From: Roseateles sp. XES5
Lineage (GTDB): Bacteria > Pseudomonadota > Alphaproteobacteria > Rhizobiales > Rhizobiaceae
DNA length: 64,000 nucleotides
Assembly: GCF_020535545.1 (NCBI RefSeq)
Contig: NZ_CP084752.1
Location: forward strand, 682,001 to 746,000
Reading direction: 5' to 3'
The notes beneath the pieces were generated by a model, which did not search any database, was not told the origin of the DNA, and saw only the letters and a list, made by a program, of their open reading frames with translations. The first letter of the stretch is position 1, and every line of letters starts with the position of its first letter. Of this stretch, positions 36,701 to 46,635 are shown piece by piece. The translations under genes and the position numbers were made by a program.

Positions 36701-37163
36701 ACCCAACAAGAAATGGCCGATACGATACTGGGAAGAGTTGCTGTCTTGCCTGACCGAGATAGCCTTTGTCATCGAAGTCGGGGTAGGTGCGGCGGGCTGC
36801 GAAGCTCATCACAACTATCTTGACATGCGGGGCAAGACATCGTTGCAGGAGATGGCGGCGCTTATCAAACTGGCCGATGCTTTTGTCGGACCCGACTCCG
36901 GCCCGGCGCATATCGCAGCTGCTGTCGAGACGAAGGCCGTGGTGATCTCGGGTGGATATATCCATCCAAATTGCATCAGCTACAAAACGACGAGGTTGCT
37001 GAGTTCGGAGGTTCCATGCTTATCCTGCTGGCTGCAAACGCCCTGCCCGAATAATCTCATGTGTTTGGGAATGATTACCCCAGATGTTGTCATCGACAAT
37101 GTCCGAGACATCCTTGCTACGCGCCCGCTCGTCGCGGGACTTGAGAAGCATGCGCGCGCCTAA
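33735..37163 (+). CDS. GT2-(DUF4214-like)x3-GT9 giant glycosyltransferase (1142 aa)
   Basis: Residues about 35-290 form a GT2 domain (VSVVISTYNRC; DDD at 118-120; GDESDVCMR near 220). Residues about 340-520 look like a Rossmann half-domain of a GT-B enzyme. Three repeats about 98 residues apart (near 575, 672 and 771) match the DUF4214 pattern, e.g. FVRGAFEILYDRIPG ... FLRHLVDSPEF. Residues about 862-1130 form a GT9 domain (SRGGGLGDVLMCTPVLREIK, VGPDSGPAHIAAA, and a C-x2-C-x5-C-x5-C cluster). It is predicted to be cytoplasmic. The start is 33735 or, closer to GT2 convention, ATG 33834. Two catalytic centres joined by repeats suggest processive or scaffolded assembly. Confidence 0.78.
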   Translation: MQRQKLLNIYPNGRLSNYVARDEFDPSKRETIQMLVSVVISTYNRCKSLKNTLAALELQTYRDFEVIIVNGPSNDGTAEVVEDRWPSAKLLHITERNLSKSRNVGIAAASGEIIAFIDDDGVASPTWLEEIVGAYDDPLVGGVGGLVVDANGVKLQYRYSLCDRLCVGEFIFGELAPDRLAAALKPGADPFLYLQGTNCSFRRDALAKIGGFNEQIEYYGDESDVCMRLIDSGYRLVPLDAASVMHKYAASHSRNAAGFVFDPYTTIKNHHLFALTNGKATRRPEQIYRNLEYYIQLCRDGARWHFARSNITREQLDFFNARLEAGVRAGILAARSPRLSCDFPPVIAAEFQPFATRKALQDDRPNVVLLSPRHHDKLLSDRILVYAEKLSQQGVVVHLVIRGQDQDMVDFDDRGYYVHRICFDEFAELERRYSSYLADKFDVMASRHLTRLNAPFDIRLVVVFEEPGFPNVLASIYDCPIVNANPAGTPVEFFDTDVVVRHSAVLERRGSTDGREASEQATVRSPREQIDIAVMDAVSSSQYSDDLHALNGFLDEAEPEAARLKAVRKIMLETDADFVRGAFEILYDRIPGATEFDHTPTQMLLRYGGRIEFLRHLVDSPEFELKQNYQEIRRQFASFAIRIKRVPDPTIQLGEKLAAEIYTKLGKHLKADDALEFMTACYQLILERNPDEHALSVGPKYLIGTAGGRLGYIRRMVWSEEFNGRPNSLFLRRALANFEAHESGFIDEVLQDELIQCQALLEKLMKSAVKDNDRAFVTLLYEAVLHRSPDDAAKASFHKFIDDAGGRERLIERLLSSREGKDFPRNHQILALLDRASKTTADASRLLLKRQTFFMKDALRKGTIRLSRGGGLGDVLMCTPVLREIKNRYPNLRLEFYTKFGALVQGLPFIDHVADVSEEPEDVIPMLYEKDVPTNRHLASIFAERCGFQIDDLTPLCWLDPKVLAKTSEKISHLPRPVVVIQRQASDWTPNKKWPIRYWEELLSCLTEIAFVIEVGVGAAGCEAHHNYLDMRGKTSLQEMAALIKLADAFVGPDSGPAHIAAAVETKAVVISGGYIHPNCISYKTTRLLSSEVPCLSCWLQTPCPNNLMCLGMITPDVVIDNVRDILATRPLVAGLEKHARA

Positions 37164-37217
37164 GAGTCCGCTTCATAGATAGGGCCCGTCCTTTGCAGAT
37201 TGACAGGAGAGTTTGGA

Positions 37218-37418
37218 TTGTTGACACAGAACGAGAAAACCGAAGCCTTTATGGCGGATATGCTATCGTCTATTGAGGCCATCAAGGACAAACTGGCGCT
37301 TATACATTACAAGCAGATCGAAATAGAAGCGCTGTTGCTTGAGAAGCAGGATATAGCGGATCGCATTGCAGACATGAATTCCAAAGGGAGAGATGTTCAT
37401 GGCAAGCCCGTACGATAA
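37218..37418 (+). CDS. 66-residue helical protein
   Basis: A short, mostly alpha-helical protein (LTQNEKTEAFMADMLSSIEA at the start; EIEALLLEKQDIADRIADM near the end) with a heptad-like pattern suggesting a coiled coil. TTG at 37218 has AGGAGAG 8 bp upstream; an earlier TTG at 37200 lacks one. Its 3' end overlaps the GSCFA gene by 26 bp, so it belongs to the operon. Function is unknown; an adaptor for the neighbouring glycan enzymes is one guess. Confidence 0.6.
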   Translation: MLTQNEKTEAFMADMLSSIEAIKDKLALIHYKQIEIEALLLEKQDIADRIADMNSKGRDVHGKPVR

Positions 37419-38463
37419 ACTTCCCAGCATCGCATTCTGGCGCAAATCCGTTTCCTCCATTCCAGCCTTTGCTTTTGATCCGGTTTCGAACCCCACCTTT
37501 AAAATTCTCCCGGAGGACGTCATCGCGACAGCGGGAAGCTGCTTTGCCCAACATCTTTCCAAGGCATTGAATCGTGAAGGATATAATTACCTGATCGCTG
37601 ACGAGGGGCAGGACAAGGAAGTGCCCGACGACAGCTACGGAGTCTTTTCCGCGCGATACGGGAATGTTTATACCGTGCGGCAGCTTTTGCAGCTTTTTCA
37701 GCGCGCGTTCGGCAGTCGAAATTTCGACCTTCCTGTCTGGAAAAACCGCAACGATCAGGTGGTCGATCCATTTCGCCCACAGGTGCAGTTCGGGGGGTTC
37801 GCTTCGCAAGAAGATATGCTTGCCGACCGCGAAAGGCATCTTTCTGCCGTACGCGGAATATTTCGCGACATGAACGTGCTGATTTTTACCCTTGGCCTGA
37901 CGGAAGGATGGATCCATCGCCAATCCGGCGCGGTGCTGCCAATAGCTCCAGGGGTTTCTGGAGGCGATTGGAATCCAGAAGAATATGAATTTGTAAACTT
38001 CTCCGTCGCGCAAGTCTCAGCCGACCTTACTGACGTATTGTCCAGTATTCGCAATATTAACCCCTCGTGCCGCGTCATCCTAACGGTTTCTCCAGTCCCC
38101 CTGATTGCAACCTATTCGGGTAGTCACGTTGCCCCGGCGACGACGCTGAGCAAGTCTGTGCTACGGGTCGCAGCCGAAGAAGTGTCCGCGGCTATGCCTG
38201 GCGTCGACTACTTTCCTTCCTACGAAATCATCACATCAGCTGCCGCAGGTGGTCGGTATTTTGAGGACGACTTGCGAAACATCCGTGCCGAAGGCGTTGC
38301 TCATGTTATGCGGGTGTTCTTTCATCACTATGTCCGACAGAACGAGGACGGGCCTGTTCCAGTAGCTTCTGAAAGCTCCGAGATCTTGGTCGACCGCGCT
38401 GCGCGGATGATGAAGGTCGTCTGCGATGAGGAAGCTATTGAGGAGCAGCTCGCGCACATTTGA
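37393..38463 (+). CDS. GSCFA domain protein
   Basis: A 356-residue protein of the GSCFA family (PF08885). The name motif appears as TAGSCFAQHLSKAL (about 47-60), with ARYGNVYTVRQLLQLF and FTLGLTEGW following. GSCFA proteins are GDSL/SGNH-like and are suspected acyl esterases or acyltransferases of glycans; the activity is not established. It starts at ATG 37393 after GGGAGAG. It stands before a WcbI-like gene, and the pair is likely to modify the glycan built by the upstream transferases. Confidence 0.85.
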   Translation: MFMASPYDKLPSIAFWRKSVSSIPAFAFDPVSNPTFKILPEDVIATAGSCFAQHLSKALNREGYNYLIADEGQDKEVPDDSYGVFSARYGNVYTVRQLLQLFQRAFGSRNFDLPVWKNRNDQVVDPFRPQVQFGGFASQEDMLADRERHLSAVRGIFRDMNVLIFTLGLTEGWIHRQSGAVLPIAPGVSGGDWNPEEYEFVNFSVAQVSADLTDVLSSIRNINPSCRVILTVSPVPLIATYSGSHVAPATTLSKSVLRVAAEEVSAAMPGVDYFPSYEIITSAAAGGRYFEDDLRNIRAEGVAHVMRVFFHHYVRQNEDGPVPVASESSEILVDRAARMMKVVCDEEAIEEQLAHI

Positions 38464-38483
38464 GCTGAATAGAGGCGGACACA

Positions 38484-39377
38484 ATGCGTATTGGTATAAT
38501 CGGAAACTGCCAGGTAGAGACGATAGCGCCTGTACTGAGGCTTCTTACCAGGAGTCTTGATATAGAAAGCCACCACAGCTGGAACATAAAATCGAACTTC
38601 AACAATCAAGAATCCTTGGAAGAATATATCAATGGCTTTGATATTTTCCTATGCCAAGATTTCTATGGTATAGATGGGTTCGATTCTTCTGCAATATGGG
38701 AAAATACAAAGGCAATCCGGTTTCCGACCTTCTATTTCGATGCCTTTCACCCTGATTGTGTGTATTTGTATAACCACGAAAAACAAACGGTGGTTCGCAC
38801 AGATATGTCGCATTATAATTCGGGCTTGATTGCGTATCTCTATGTGAACGGTCTTACCGAGTCTGAAACCGTCAACGCTTTTCGTGCGAATATCTTTTCC
38901 GCCGCAGGCTTCCTTAATCGATGGCATCCAGCCTACACAGTGCTGGAACAGGAGTTCAAGGCGTGCAACCTGAGACTTGCCGACTTTATGCCTCGGTGGA
39001 TGCGGCAAGGCCCTTTCATGCATAGCTGCAATCACCCCACTTTGAACGCGATCTACGATGTCTGTCTTTTTGTGCTACAACAAGCTGGAGCAACCACCAC
39101 GAATGTGGAAAGACCAGGCAACTTCCTCCAAGATCCTTTGCTGCGTTATCCAGTGTGGCCTATTTATCCGGAGATTTCATCGCGGTACGGTTTCTCGGGA
39201 ACGTATTGCTTCAAGGGTGAAAACTTAGATGGAACTTTGAAAAACTTGTTCGACCTACCACAGTTTGTCGAAAGAAGTTTCCATTACTACGCGGAAAATG
39301 AACTGACCAAAATTGATGATCCGATGTTTGTCAAATGGGACAACGACGGGCTAATCGCCACAATACGCGCTACGTGA
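38484..39377 (+). CDS. WcbI-like polysaccharide biosynthesis protein
   Basis: A 297-residue protein that opens with RIGIIGNCQVETIAPVLRLL, the GNCQ signature of WcbI-type proteins, and has HYNSGLIAYLY and MHSCNHPTLNAIYDVCLF, which resemble the rest of that fold. In Burkholderia, WcbI belongs to the heptose capsule locus, binds coenzyme A and is required for acetylation of the capsule. Its presence behind heptose genes therefore fits O-acylation of a heptose glycan. It is the last gene of the operon, starting at ATG 38484, 20 bp after GSCFA. Confidence 0.72.
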   Translation: MRIGIIGNCQVETIAPVLRLLTRSLDIESHHSWNIKSNFNNQESLEEYINGFDIFLCQDFYGIDGFDSSAIWENTKAIRFPTFYFDAFHPDCVYLYNHEKQTVVRTDMSHYNSGLIAYLYVNGLTESETVNAFRANIFSAAGFLNRWHPAYTVLEQEFKACNLRLADFMPRWMRQGPFMHSCNHPTLNAIYDVCLFVLQQAGATTTNVERPGNFLQDPLLRYPVWPIYPEISSRYGFSGTYCFKGENLDGTLKNLFDLPQFVERSFHYYAENELTKIDDPMFVKWDNDGLIATIRAT

Positions 39378-39842
39378 CGAGGCGGCGGCTATATAAGGCC
39401 GAAGGGAGTAAAGGGCGGAGTTAGCACGACCCGTTGTGGTCGAATTGCTTACCGTTAGAGCACGTCCCCGTTTAATCTGCTCCACATGTTGACTGAAGCG
39501 ATAGGGGGCTCGGCAGGGGTAAAGAGTTATAGAACGGAACTGACGGCATTTCAGAGAGCAGATAAAGGTTCGTTCGCCCCTTGCCCGCATCAGCGCCTTG
39601 AGCTTTCAGAATGCGTTTTCGACTAGGTGTAAACTTGGGATTGTAGGCTGACAGGTTCGCCCTCGCCGCTTCAATGGCGTTGCACGCAACTACGACCTTA
39701 TCGGCGGCAGGCCACCCTACCAATTTACCCCGCGCTATCAGCACATCAACCTGACGAAGGTTAGTCTTCTGCTTTACGTCGTTTCGCTGCCCACTTTTCA
39801 GCGCAGACCAAGCGCTGACTACACAACAGCAGGAGTACACTT
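39378..39842. other. Right flank of the island, no supported gene
   Basis: About 465 bp of intermediate GC. A minus-strand frame (39870-39472) contains a plausible stretch (TNLRQVDVLIARGKLVGWPA, then NAIEAARANLSAYNPKF) but has no convincing start and its beginning lies over the next gene's ribosome-binding site. It may be a decayed gene. No transposase, integrase or terminal repeat was recognised. Confidence 0.4.
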
Positions 39843-40073
39843 GTGAGCGAACCGTCCGTAGCAGAGGCAACCAGCCGTATTTATGAATCGCTCCAGGCGG
39901 ACAATGCCGACATCGATATGCATATCGCGGCGCTCAAGGCGGCGATGAAGCAGGCGGGGTTGAAAGAGGCGGTGTTCGATCCGGCGCGGCTGGCACATAA
40001 CAATCGTTCCGGCAGGAAGCTCATGCAGGCTTATTTCCGCCAGCGTGGGGTGACGGTGACGTTCTCGGCGTGA
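39843..40073 (+). CDS. Conserved hypothetical protein (76 aa)
   Basis: A 76-residue protein, mostly helical with a basic C-terminus (ARLAHNNRSGRKLMQAYFRQ). GTG at 39843 follows GGAG. GC content and codon use return to chromosomal levels here, so it marks the first gene to the right of the island. No domain is recognised; the small basic form could suit nucleic-acid binding, but this is a guess. Confidence 0.7.
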   Translation: MSEPSVAEATSRIYESLQADNADIDMHIAALKAAMKQAGLKEAVFDPARLAHNNRSGRKLMQAYFRQRGVTVTFSA

Positions 40074-40175
40074 AACCTTCCCGGCCCTGGAACCAGGGCC
40101 GCGATGCCGCCCACGGATTCCGGATGAACGCGAAAGCGCTGGAAAGCCGCGATTCTTCTTTGAAAATGGGAACGC

Positions 40176-40250
40176 TGGCTGGGGCGCCAGGATTCGAACC
40201 TGGGAATGCCGGTACCAAAAACCGGTGCCTTACCGCTTGGCGACGCCCCA
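40176..40250 (-). tRNA. tRNA-Gln (anticodon TTG)
   Basis: Minus strand: acceptor TGGGGCG (40250-40244) pairs with CGCCCCA (40186-40180), discriminator G, and CCA is encoded (40178-40176). The anticodon stem CCGGT/ACCGG encloses loop TTTTGGT, giving anticodon TTG for Gln codon CAA. The T-loop GTTCGAATC is present. Its 3' end faces the island, but no duplicate of that end was found at the left junction. Confidence 0.95.
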
Positions 40251-40429
40251 ACACGGCGGGAGCCTGATAGCAAAGCGGGAGGGCGTGGACAATGCTTAAG
40301 TTCCGCTTTGCCGCGATTATTCTCCGCCGGGGTCGCCGTTTTCCGGCCGGGCGGGCGGGCTTCGTGCTTGGCAGGCGCGGCGGGCGGGGCTAGGGTCCGG
40401 CCCAACCTGCCTTTTTTCAAGGAGCCGCC

Positions 40430-40726
40430 ATGCCCCAGTTCCGCGCCCGCCCGCCCGCCGTGTCCACCGTTCTCCTCGATGATGCCGTGGTGCGCGTCAC
40501 GCGCTGGGATTTCGAACCGGGGGCCGATACGGGCCATCATGTGCACGGGCTCGGCTATGTCGTGGTGCCGATGACGGATTGCGAATTCCTCATCGAGGAG
40601 GAGACGGGCGACCGGCGCGTGTCCACCAAGGCGGGCGCCGTCTACCGGCGCGAGGCGGGCGTTGCGCATAATGTGGTCAATGGCGGCGATGCGCCGATGA
40701 GCTTCATCGAGATCGAGTACAAGTGA
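40430..40726 (+). CDS. Cupin domain protein
   Basis: A 98-residue single-domain cupin. The metal-binding pattern HHVHGLGYVVVPMTDCEF (about 37-54) and a second His in GVAHNVVN form the beta-barrel site. ATG at 40430 has AAGGAG upstream. Its TGA overlaps the GTG of the metallo-hydrolase gene, so the two are co-translated. The ligand is unknown. Confidence 0.85.
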   Translation: MPQFRARPPAVSTVLLDDAVVRVTRWDFEPGADTGHHVHGLGYVVVPMTDCEFLIEEETGDRRVSTKAGAVYRREAGVAHNVVNGGDAPMSFIEIEYK

Positions 40727-41670
40727 CCGCATCCGTGAGCGACGAGAAGGACGACAGCCCGCATTTCAACCTCGAGTTCCGCCCCGCCCATGGCGAGGCC
40801 GTGCCCGTGGCCGCGCGCGTGCAGCGCATCACGGTCAACAATCCCGGTCCCTTCACCTTCCACGGCACCAACAGCTATATCGTCGGCGACCGCTCTGTGG
40901 CGGTGATCGATCCCGGGCCGGAGGACGAGGCGCATTTCCGCGCGCTGATGGCCGCGCTCGCGGGCCGCGAGGTCACGCATATCGCCGTCAGCCACACCCA
41001 TCGCGATCACTCGCCGCTCGCCCGCCGGCTGAAGGCGGAGACGGGCGCGATCATCGTCGCCGAAGGCCCGCACCGGGCCGCGCGGCCGCTCTATGCCGGC
41101 GAGCAGAACCCCTTCGCCGAAAGCTCGGATACGGATTTCGTGCCCGATATCGCGCTTGGCCATGGCGAGACGCTGGCCGGCGACGGCTGGGCGCTGACGG
41201 CGCTGCTGACGCCCGGCCACACCGCCAACCATGCGGCCTTCGCGCTCGACGGGCCTGACGGCATCGTCTTTTCCGCCGACCATGTCATGGCCTGGGCGAC
41301 GACCATCGTCGCCCCGCCCGATGGCGCGATGGCGGATTACATGGCCTCGCTGGAACGGCTGCTGGAGCGGGACGACCGCCTCTATTTCCCCGGCCATGGC
41401 GGGCCGGTGGTCGAGCCCGCCTCGTTCCTGCGCGGGCTGCGCACCCACCGGCGCATGCGCGAGCGGGCGGTGCGCGAGCGCGTGCGCGCCGGAGACCGGC
41501 TGATCGCCGACATGGTGAAGGTGATCTACCGCGAGACCGATCCGCGCCTGCATGGCGCGGCGGCGCTGTCCGTGCTGGCGCATCTGGAAGATCTTGTCGG
41601 GCGCGGCGAGGTTGCCACCGAGGGACCGCCTTCGCTGAAGGGGCTCTATTTTCCCGCGCCGGGGTTTTAG
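40723..41670 (+). CDS. MBL-fold metallo-hydrolase with C-terminal winged helix
   Basis: A 315-residue metallo-beta-lactamase-fold hydrolase. The zinc motif is SHTHRDHS (HxHxDH, about 89-94), with further ligands in GHTANH and the SADHV Asp. A C-terminal winged-helix domain (about 250-310) matches LACTB2-like proteins. GTG at 40723 overlaps the cupin stop; GTG at 40735 (MSDEKDD) is an alternative. It probably acts on a thioester, lactone or RNA substrate; not resolved. Confidence 0.85.
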   Translation: MTASVSDEKDDSPHFNLEFRPAHGEAVPVAARVQRITVNNPGPFTFHGTNSYIVGDRSVAVIDPGPEDEAHFRALMAALAGREVTHIAVSHTHRDHSPLARRLKAETGAIIVAEGPHRAARPLYAGEQNPFAESSDTDFVPDIALGHGETLAGDGWALTALLTPGHTANHAAFALDGPDGIVFSADHVMAWATTIVAPPDGAMADYMASLERLLERDDRLYFPGHGGPVVEPASFLRGLRTHRRMRERAVRERVRAGDRLIADMVKVIYRETDPRLHGAAALSVLAHLEDLVGRGEVATEGPPSLKGLYFPAPGF

Positions 41671-41685
41671 AGCATGTCAGGTTCA

Positions 41686-41761
41686 GACATGCTCTCAATT
41701 CCTTTGTTTTCGTTTGTCTGTTCGGGAAAACCGGTTCCCACTTTTCCCTGACAAACTCTAG
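41686..41761 (-). repeat. Dispersed intergenic repeat, copy 2
   Basis: Reverse-orientation copy of the element at 20451-20527. Read on the minus strand it has CTAGAGTTTGTCAGGG, GGGAACCGGTTTTCCC, AGACAAACGAAAACAAA and GAGCATGTC. It follows the metallo-hydrolase stop, and its first bases supply the TAG stop of the DUF1499 gene. An adjacent short inverted repeat (AGAGCATGTC...GACATGCTCT, 41669-41695) flanks it. Confidence 0.75.
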
Positions 41762-42669
41762 TCCCCGGCAATGCCGAGCAGTTCCGCGTCCAGCGCCTTG
41801 AGATAGCCTTCGACCAGCTCGGCGCCGATGCCGAGATCGTGCGGCCCGTAGCGGGAGGCGGCGCGCATGTCGACCAGCGTCGTCTCCGCCTCTTCGCGCA
41901 GGCGGATGACCACGTCGAAGCGGAAGCCGAAGACCGGTGAGCGCCATTCGCCCTGCAGGATCACGTCGCCCGGGCCGCCGATATGCGGCAGGATGGGCGT
42001 TTCCAGCGGCCTTGCCTCGGGGATCGGCACTTCGCCGAGCGGCTCGGCGCTGCCGGCCGCCTTGCCGGGATCGACCACCAGGTCCTCGAGATCGGCAAGG
42101 ATATTGTCGAGGCCGTCCTCGGCGGTGATCGCAATGCCATAGGCGGCCGCCACCTTGCGCACGCCCTGATAGACGCGGTCGAGCGCGCCTTCGTAGCGCC
42201 GGCCGGATAGCGCGGGATAGGCGGCAAGCTGCACCTCGCGGTCGCGCGGCGTCACCACGCCGGCGCGCGGCAACCAGTCCTGCTCGGCGGAGGGCTGCGA
42301 AAGCCAGGGCGGCGCGGAAAGCGTATCCGTCGTCACGTCGTAGAGCGCCGGCTTGTAGAAATAGGAATAGGCGGCGGCGGCCGCGACGCCGAGCGGCAGC
42401 AACGCCAGCAGCAGCGCGATGAAGGAGGCCTTGCCGCCCCGCGCGCCGACATGCCAGAGCCGCACGAGACCGATGGAAGCCAGCAGCACGGCAAGCGCGG
42501 AAAGCGCGGCGGCAAAACCGGCGAGCACCAGGAAATGCGGCGTCGTCAACGGCCCGAAGCGGTGCGACAGCACCACGGCGACGAAGAGCAGGCAGGAAAA
42601 CAGCGCGAGACGTCGCGCCCAATGGGCCGCGTGAGAAACAGGCCTCTCGTACTGGATCGTGATCGCCAT
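41758..42669 (-). CDS. DUF1499 domain membrane protein
   Basis: A 303-residue protein with three to four N-terminal transmembrane segments (about 20-125) and a soluble C-terminal DUF1499 domain (about 135-300; AYPALSGRRYEGALDRVYQG, FGFRFDVVIRLREE). Its biochemical role is unknown. ATG at 42669 follows GTGAGG; a longer frame from 42693 is less likely. The stop codon lies inside the dispersed repeat, so the repeat may have set the C-terminus. Confidence 0.85.
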   Translation of the reverse strand: MAITIQYERPVSHAAHWARRLALFSCLLFVAVVLSHRFGPLTTPHFLVLAGFAAALSALAVLLASIGLVRLWHVGARGGKASFIALLLALLPLGVAAAAAYSYFYKPALYDVTTDTLSAPPWLSQPSAEQDWLPRAGVVTPRDREVQLAAYPALSGRRYEGALDRVYQGVRKVAAAYGIAITAEDGLDNILADLEDLVVDPGKAAGSAEPLGEVPIPEARPLETPILPHIGGPGDVILQGEWRSPVFGFRFDVVIRLREEAETTLVDMRAASRYGPHDLGIGAELVEGYLKALDAELLGIAGD

Positions 42670-42853
42670 GGCCTCACCGGATGCGCACGGCACCGCTGCC
42701 GCGCCCCATCCCTAGCGCAGGGCGGGGAACTTTTCCACCGGGATCGGCCTTGTGAGATCGAACGCCCCCAATCGCGTAAAAACCTTGCGTGCCGTAAATT
42801 TGCCACGCTCGTTAACGAGCCTTCGTAAACGGGGGTAGAACAAGGAGAAGACG

Positions 42854-43234
42854 ATGTTGCCGACGCAGACGGCCGCCGACACACCTGTCGCCACCACGGC
42901 TGGCGAACCCGCCCTCCCCCTGGAGCTTCTCGAACTCGAACTTTCGCTCGACGGCTTTTCCGGCGACGTGGAGAATTTTGCCGAGGCAGTGCGCCAAGCC
43001 GCAACGCAGCTCGGCGGCGATTTCCTGTTCGACCTGCCGGCCTCCGGCCTTGCCGAGGATTGCCTGCGCATCGCGGCGCTGCGCGTGCCGAAGGGCGAAG
43101 ACAATGTGCTGGAGGTGGTGTTCGCGCTGCTCGATGCCGAGGGTTCCACCATCCGCGTGGAAAACCCCGATGAGACGACGCAGGACCTGAAGCGCTTCGC
43201 GGAGGCCTTCGTCGGCGTGCTGGAACGCATCTGA
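42854..43234 (+). CDS. Conserved hypothetical protein (126 aa)
   Basis: A 126-residue acidic protein with a proline/alanine-rich N-terminus and an alpha/beta C-terminal part (ELLELELSLDGFSGDVENFA, then VLEVVFALLDAEGSTI). ATG at 42854 follows AAGGAGAAG, a strong site. No domain is recognised. It lies between the DUF1499 gene and a small lipoprotein and appears monocistronic. Confidence 0.7.
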   Translation: MLPTQTAADTPVATTAGEPALPLELLELELSLDGFSGDVENFAEAVRQAATQLGGDFLFDLPASGLAEDCLRIAALRVPKGEDNVLEVVFALLDAEGSTIRVENPDETTQDLKRFAEAFVGVLERI

Positions 43235-43301
43235 GGCCTTGCCGAGGCAGGACGCCCGGCCTATTTGCAGGGCAGACACCCGTTCGCCCGGAGCCTTCCC
43301 G

Positions 43302-43553
43302 ATGTTTGCACGACTAGCCGTCCTCGCCGCCACCGCCCTTTTGCTCGCCGGCTGCCAGAGCGCGGCCGAGATGCGCGCGGCGGATGAAAACCGCTGCGTT
43401 TCCTATGGCTTCCGCCCCGCCACCGACGCCTTTGCCGAATGCCTGCAGCGCATCGATCTCGACCGCCGGGCGCAGCTTCGCCAGGCGAGCAGCGAGGCGC
43501 TGTTCATGCCGTCGCCCGTCATCGTGGTGCGCGAGCGGCGGCACTGGCACTGA
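43302..43553 (+). CDS. Small lipoprotein (83 aa)
   Basis: Signal peptide MFARLAVLAATALLLAGC with lipobox Leu-Ala-Gly-Cys, then about 65 residues with two further Cys (ENRCVSYGFRPATDAFAECL) likely forming a disulfide in the periplasm. ATG at 43302 has GGAG upstream. It is convergent with ppdK (24 bp between). The role is unknown. Confidence 0.78.
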   Translation: MFARLAVLAATALLLAGCQSAAEMRAADENRCVSYGFRPATDAFAECLQRIDLDRRAQLRQASSEALFMPSPVIVVRERRHWH

Positions 43554-43577
43554 GGCCGTTCACGCGTCGCCCTTCGC

Positions 43578-46244
<2,667 letters not shown>

Positions 46245-46425
46245 CGACGCCTCCCCAAACGTATCCGGGCAATCTACAGGAACTGCATCCCTTTGAAAAC
46301 GCGGCACGACAGGTTTTTTGCTGCACTGCGTCAATTTTGCGACGGCGATGCAATATTATGACAAGACGATAAAGCCGCGCTCCCTTGCGGAAACACGGCC
46401 TCCTGCCTTGCCGCAGCGTCGCGGC

Positions 46426-46572
46426 TCAATTTTCCTGGATGGACAGGCCCTGCTGGTCCAGCCGGATCTCGACGCCGTCAGGCTGCTTTTCCTGCTGATA
46501 GGCGTAATAGGAAAACCCGGCCACCACGACGATGAGGGCGCCGATGATCATGTAAAGTGCGTTTCTGTTCAC
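46426..46572 (-). CDS. 48-residue inner-membrane protein
   Basis: The frame reads MNRNALYMIIGALIVVVAGF then SYYAYQQEKQPDGVEIRLDQ, QGLSIQEN and stop. One transmembrane helix (about 6-26) precedes a short acidic periplasmic tail ending GLSIQEN. It starts at GTG 46572. Similar single-helix proteins ending in EIxxxxxGxSxQEN are widespread in rhizobia, which supports it as a gene. The neighbours, ppdK and a patatin, are unrelated in function. Confidence 0.65.
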   Translation of the reverse strand: MNRNALYMIIGALIVVVAGFSYYAYQQEKQPDGVEIRLDQQGLSIQEN

Positions 46573-46635
46573 GTTTGGTCCCCGATTGCATTGGCTGCCT
46601 GCAGGAACTGGCAGGCGGCCTTTAATGCACCAGGG

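Larger units (their letters stand above)
26346..39842. other. Acquired low-GC heptose/glycan island
   Basis: About 13.5 kb with visibly lower GC and AT-ended codons compared with both flanks. All nine genes are on the + strand, with gaps of 135 bp or less and several overlaps. The content is heptose precursor synthesis (hldE, hldD, gmhB), an AGE isomerase, two large GT2/GT9 fusions, GSCFA and WcbI-like genes. The left junction truncates a VOC gene. The right junction lies just upstream of 39843, with tRNA-Gln about 330 bp further on. No integrase, transposase or flanking direct repeat was seen. Confidence 0.75.

Noticed and set aside
39472-39870. 132-codon minus-strand frame at the island's right edge
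   Set aside because: Its start overlaps the ribosome-binding site of the 39843 gene and no domain is recognised; kept only as a possible decayed gene.
40176-40250. tRNA-Gln as the island attachment site
   Set aside because: No copy of its 3' end was found near 26350, and no integrase is present.
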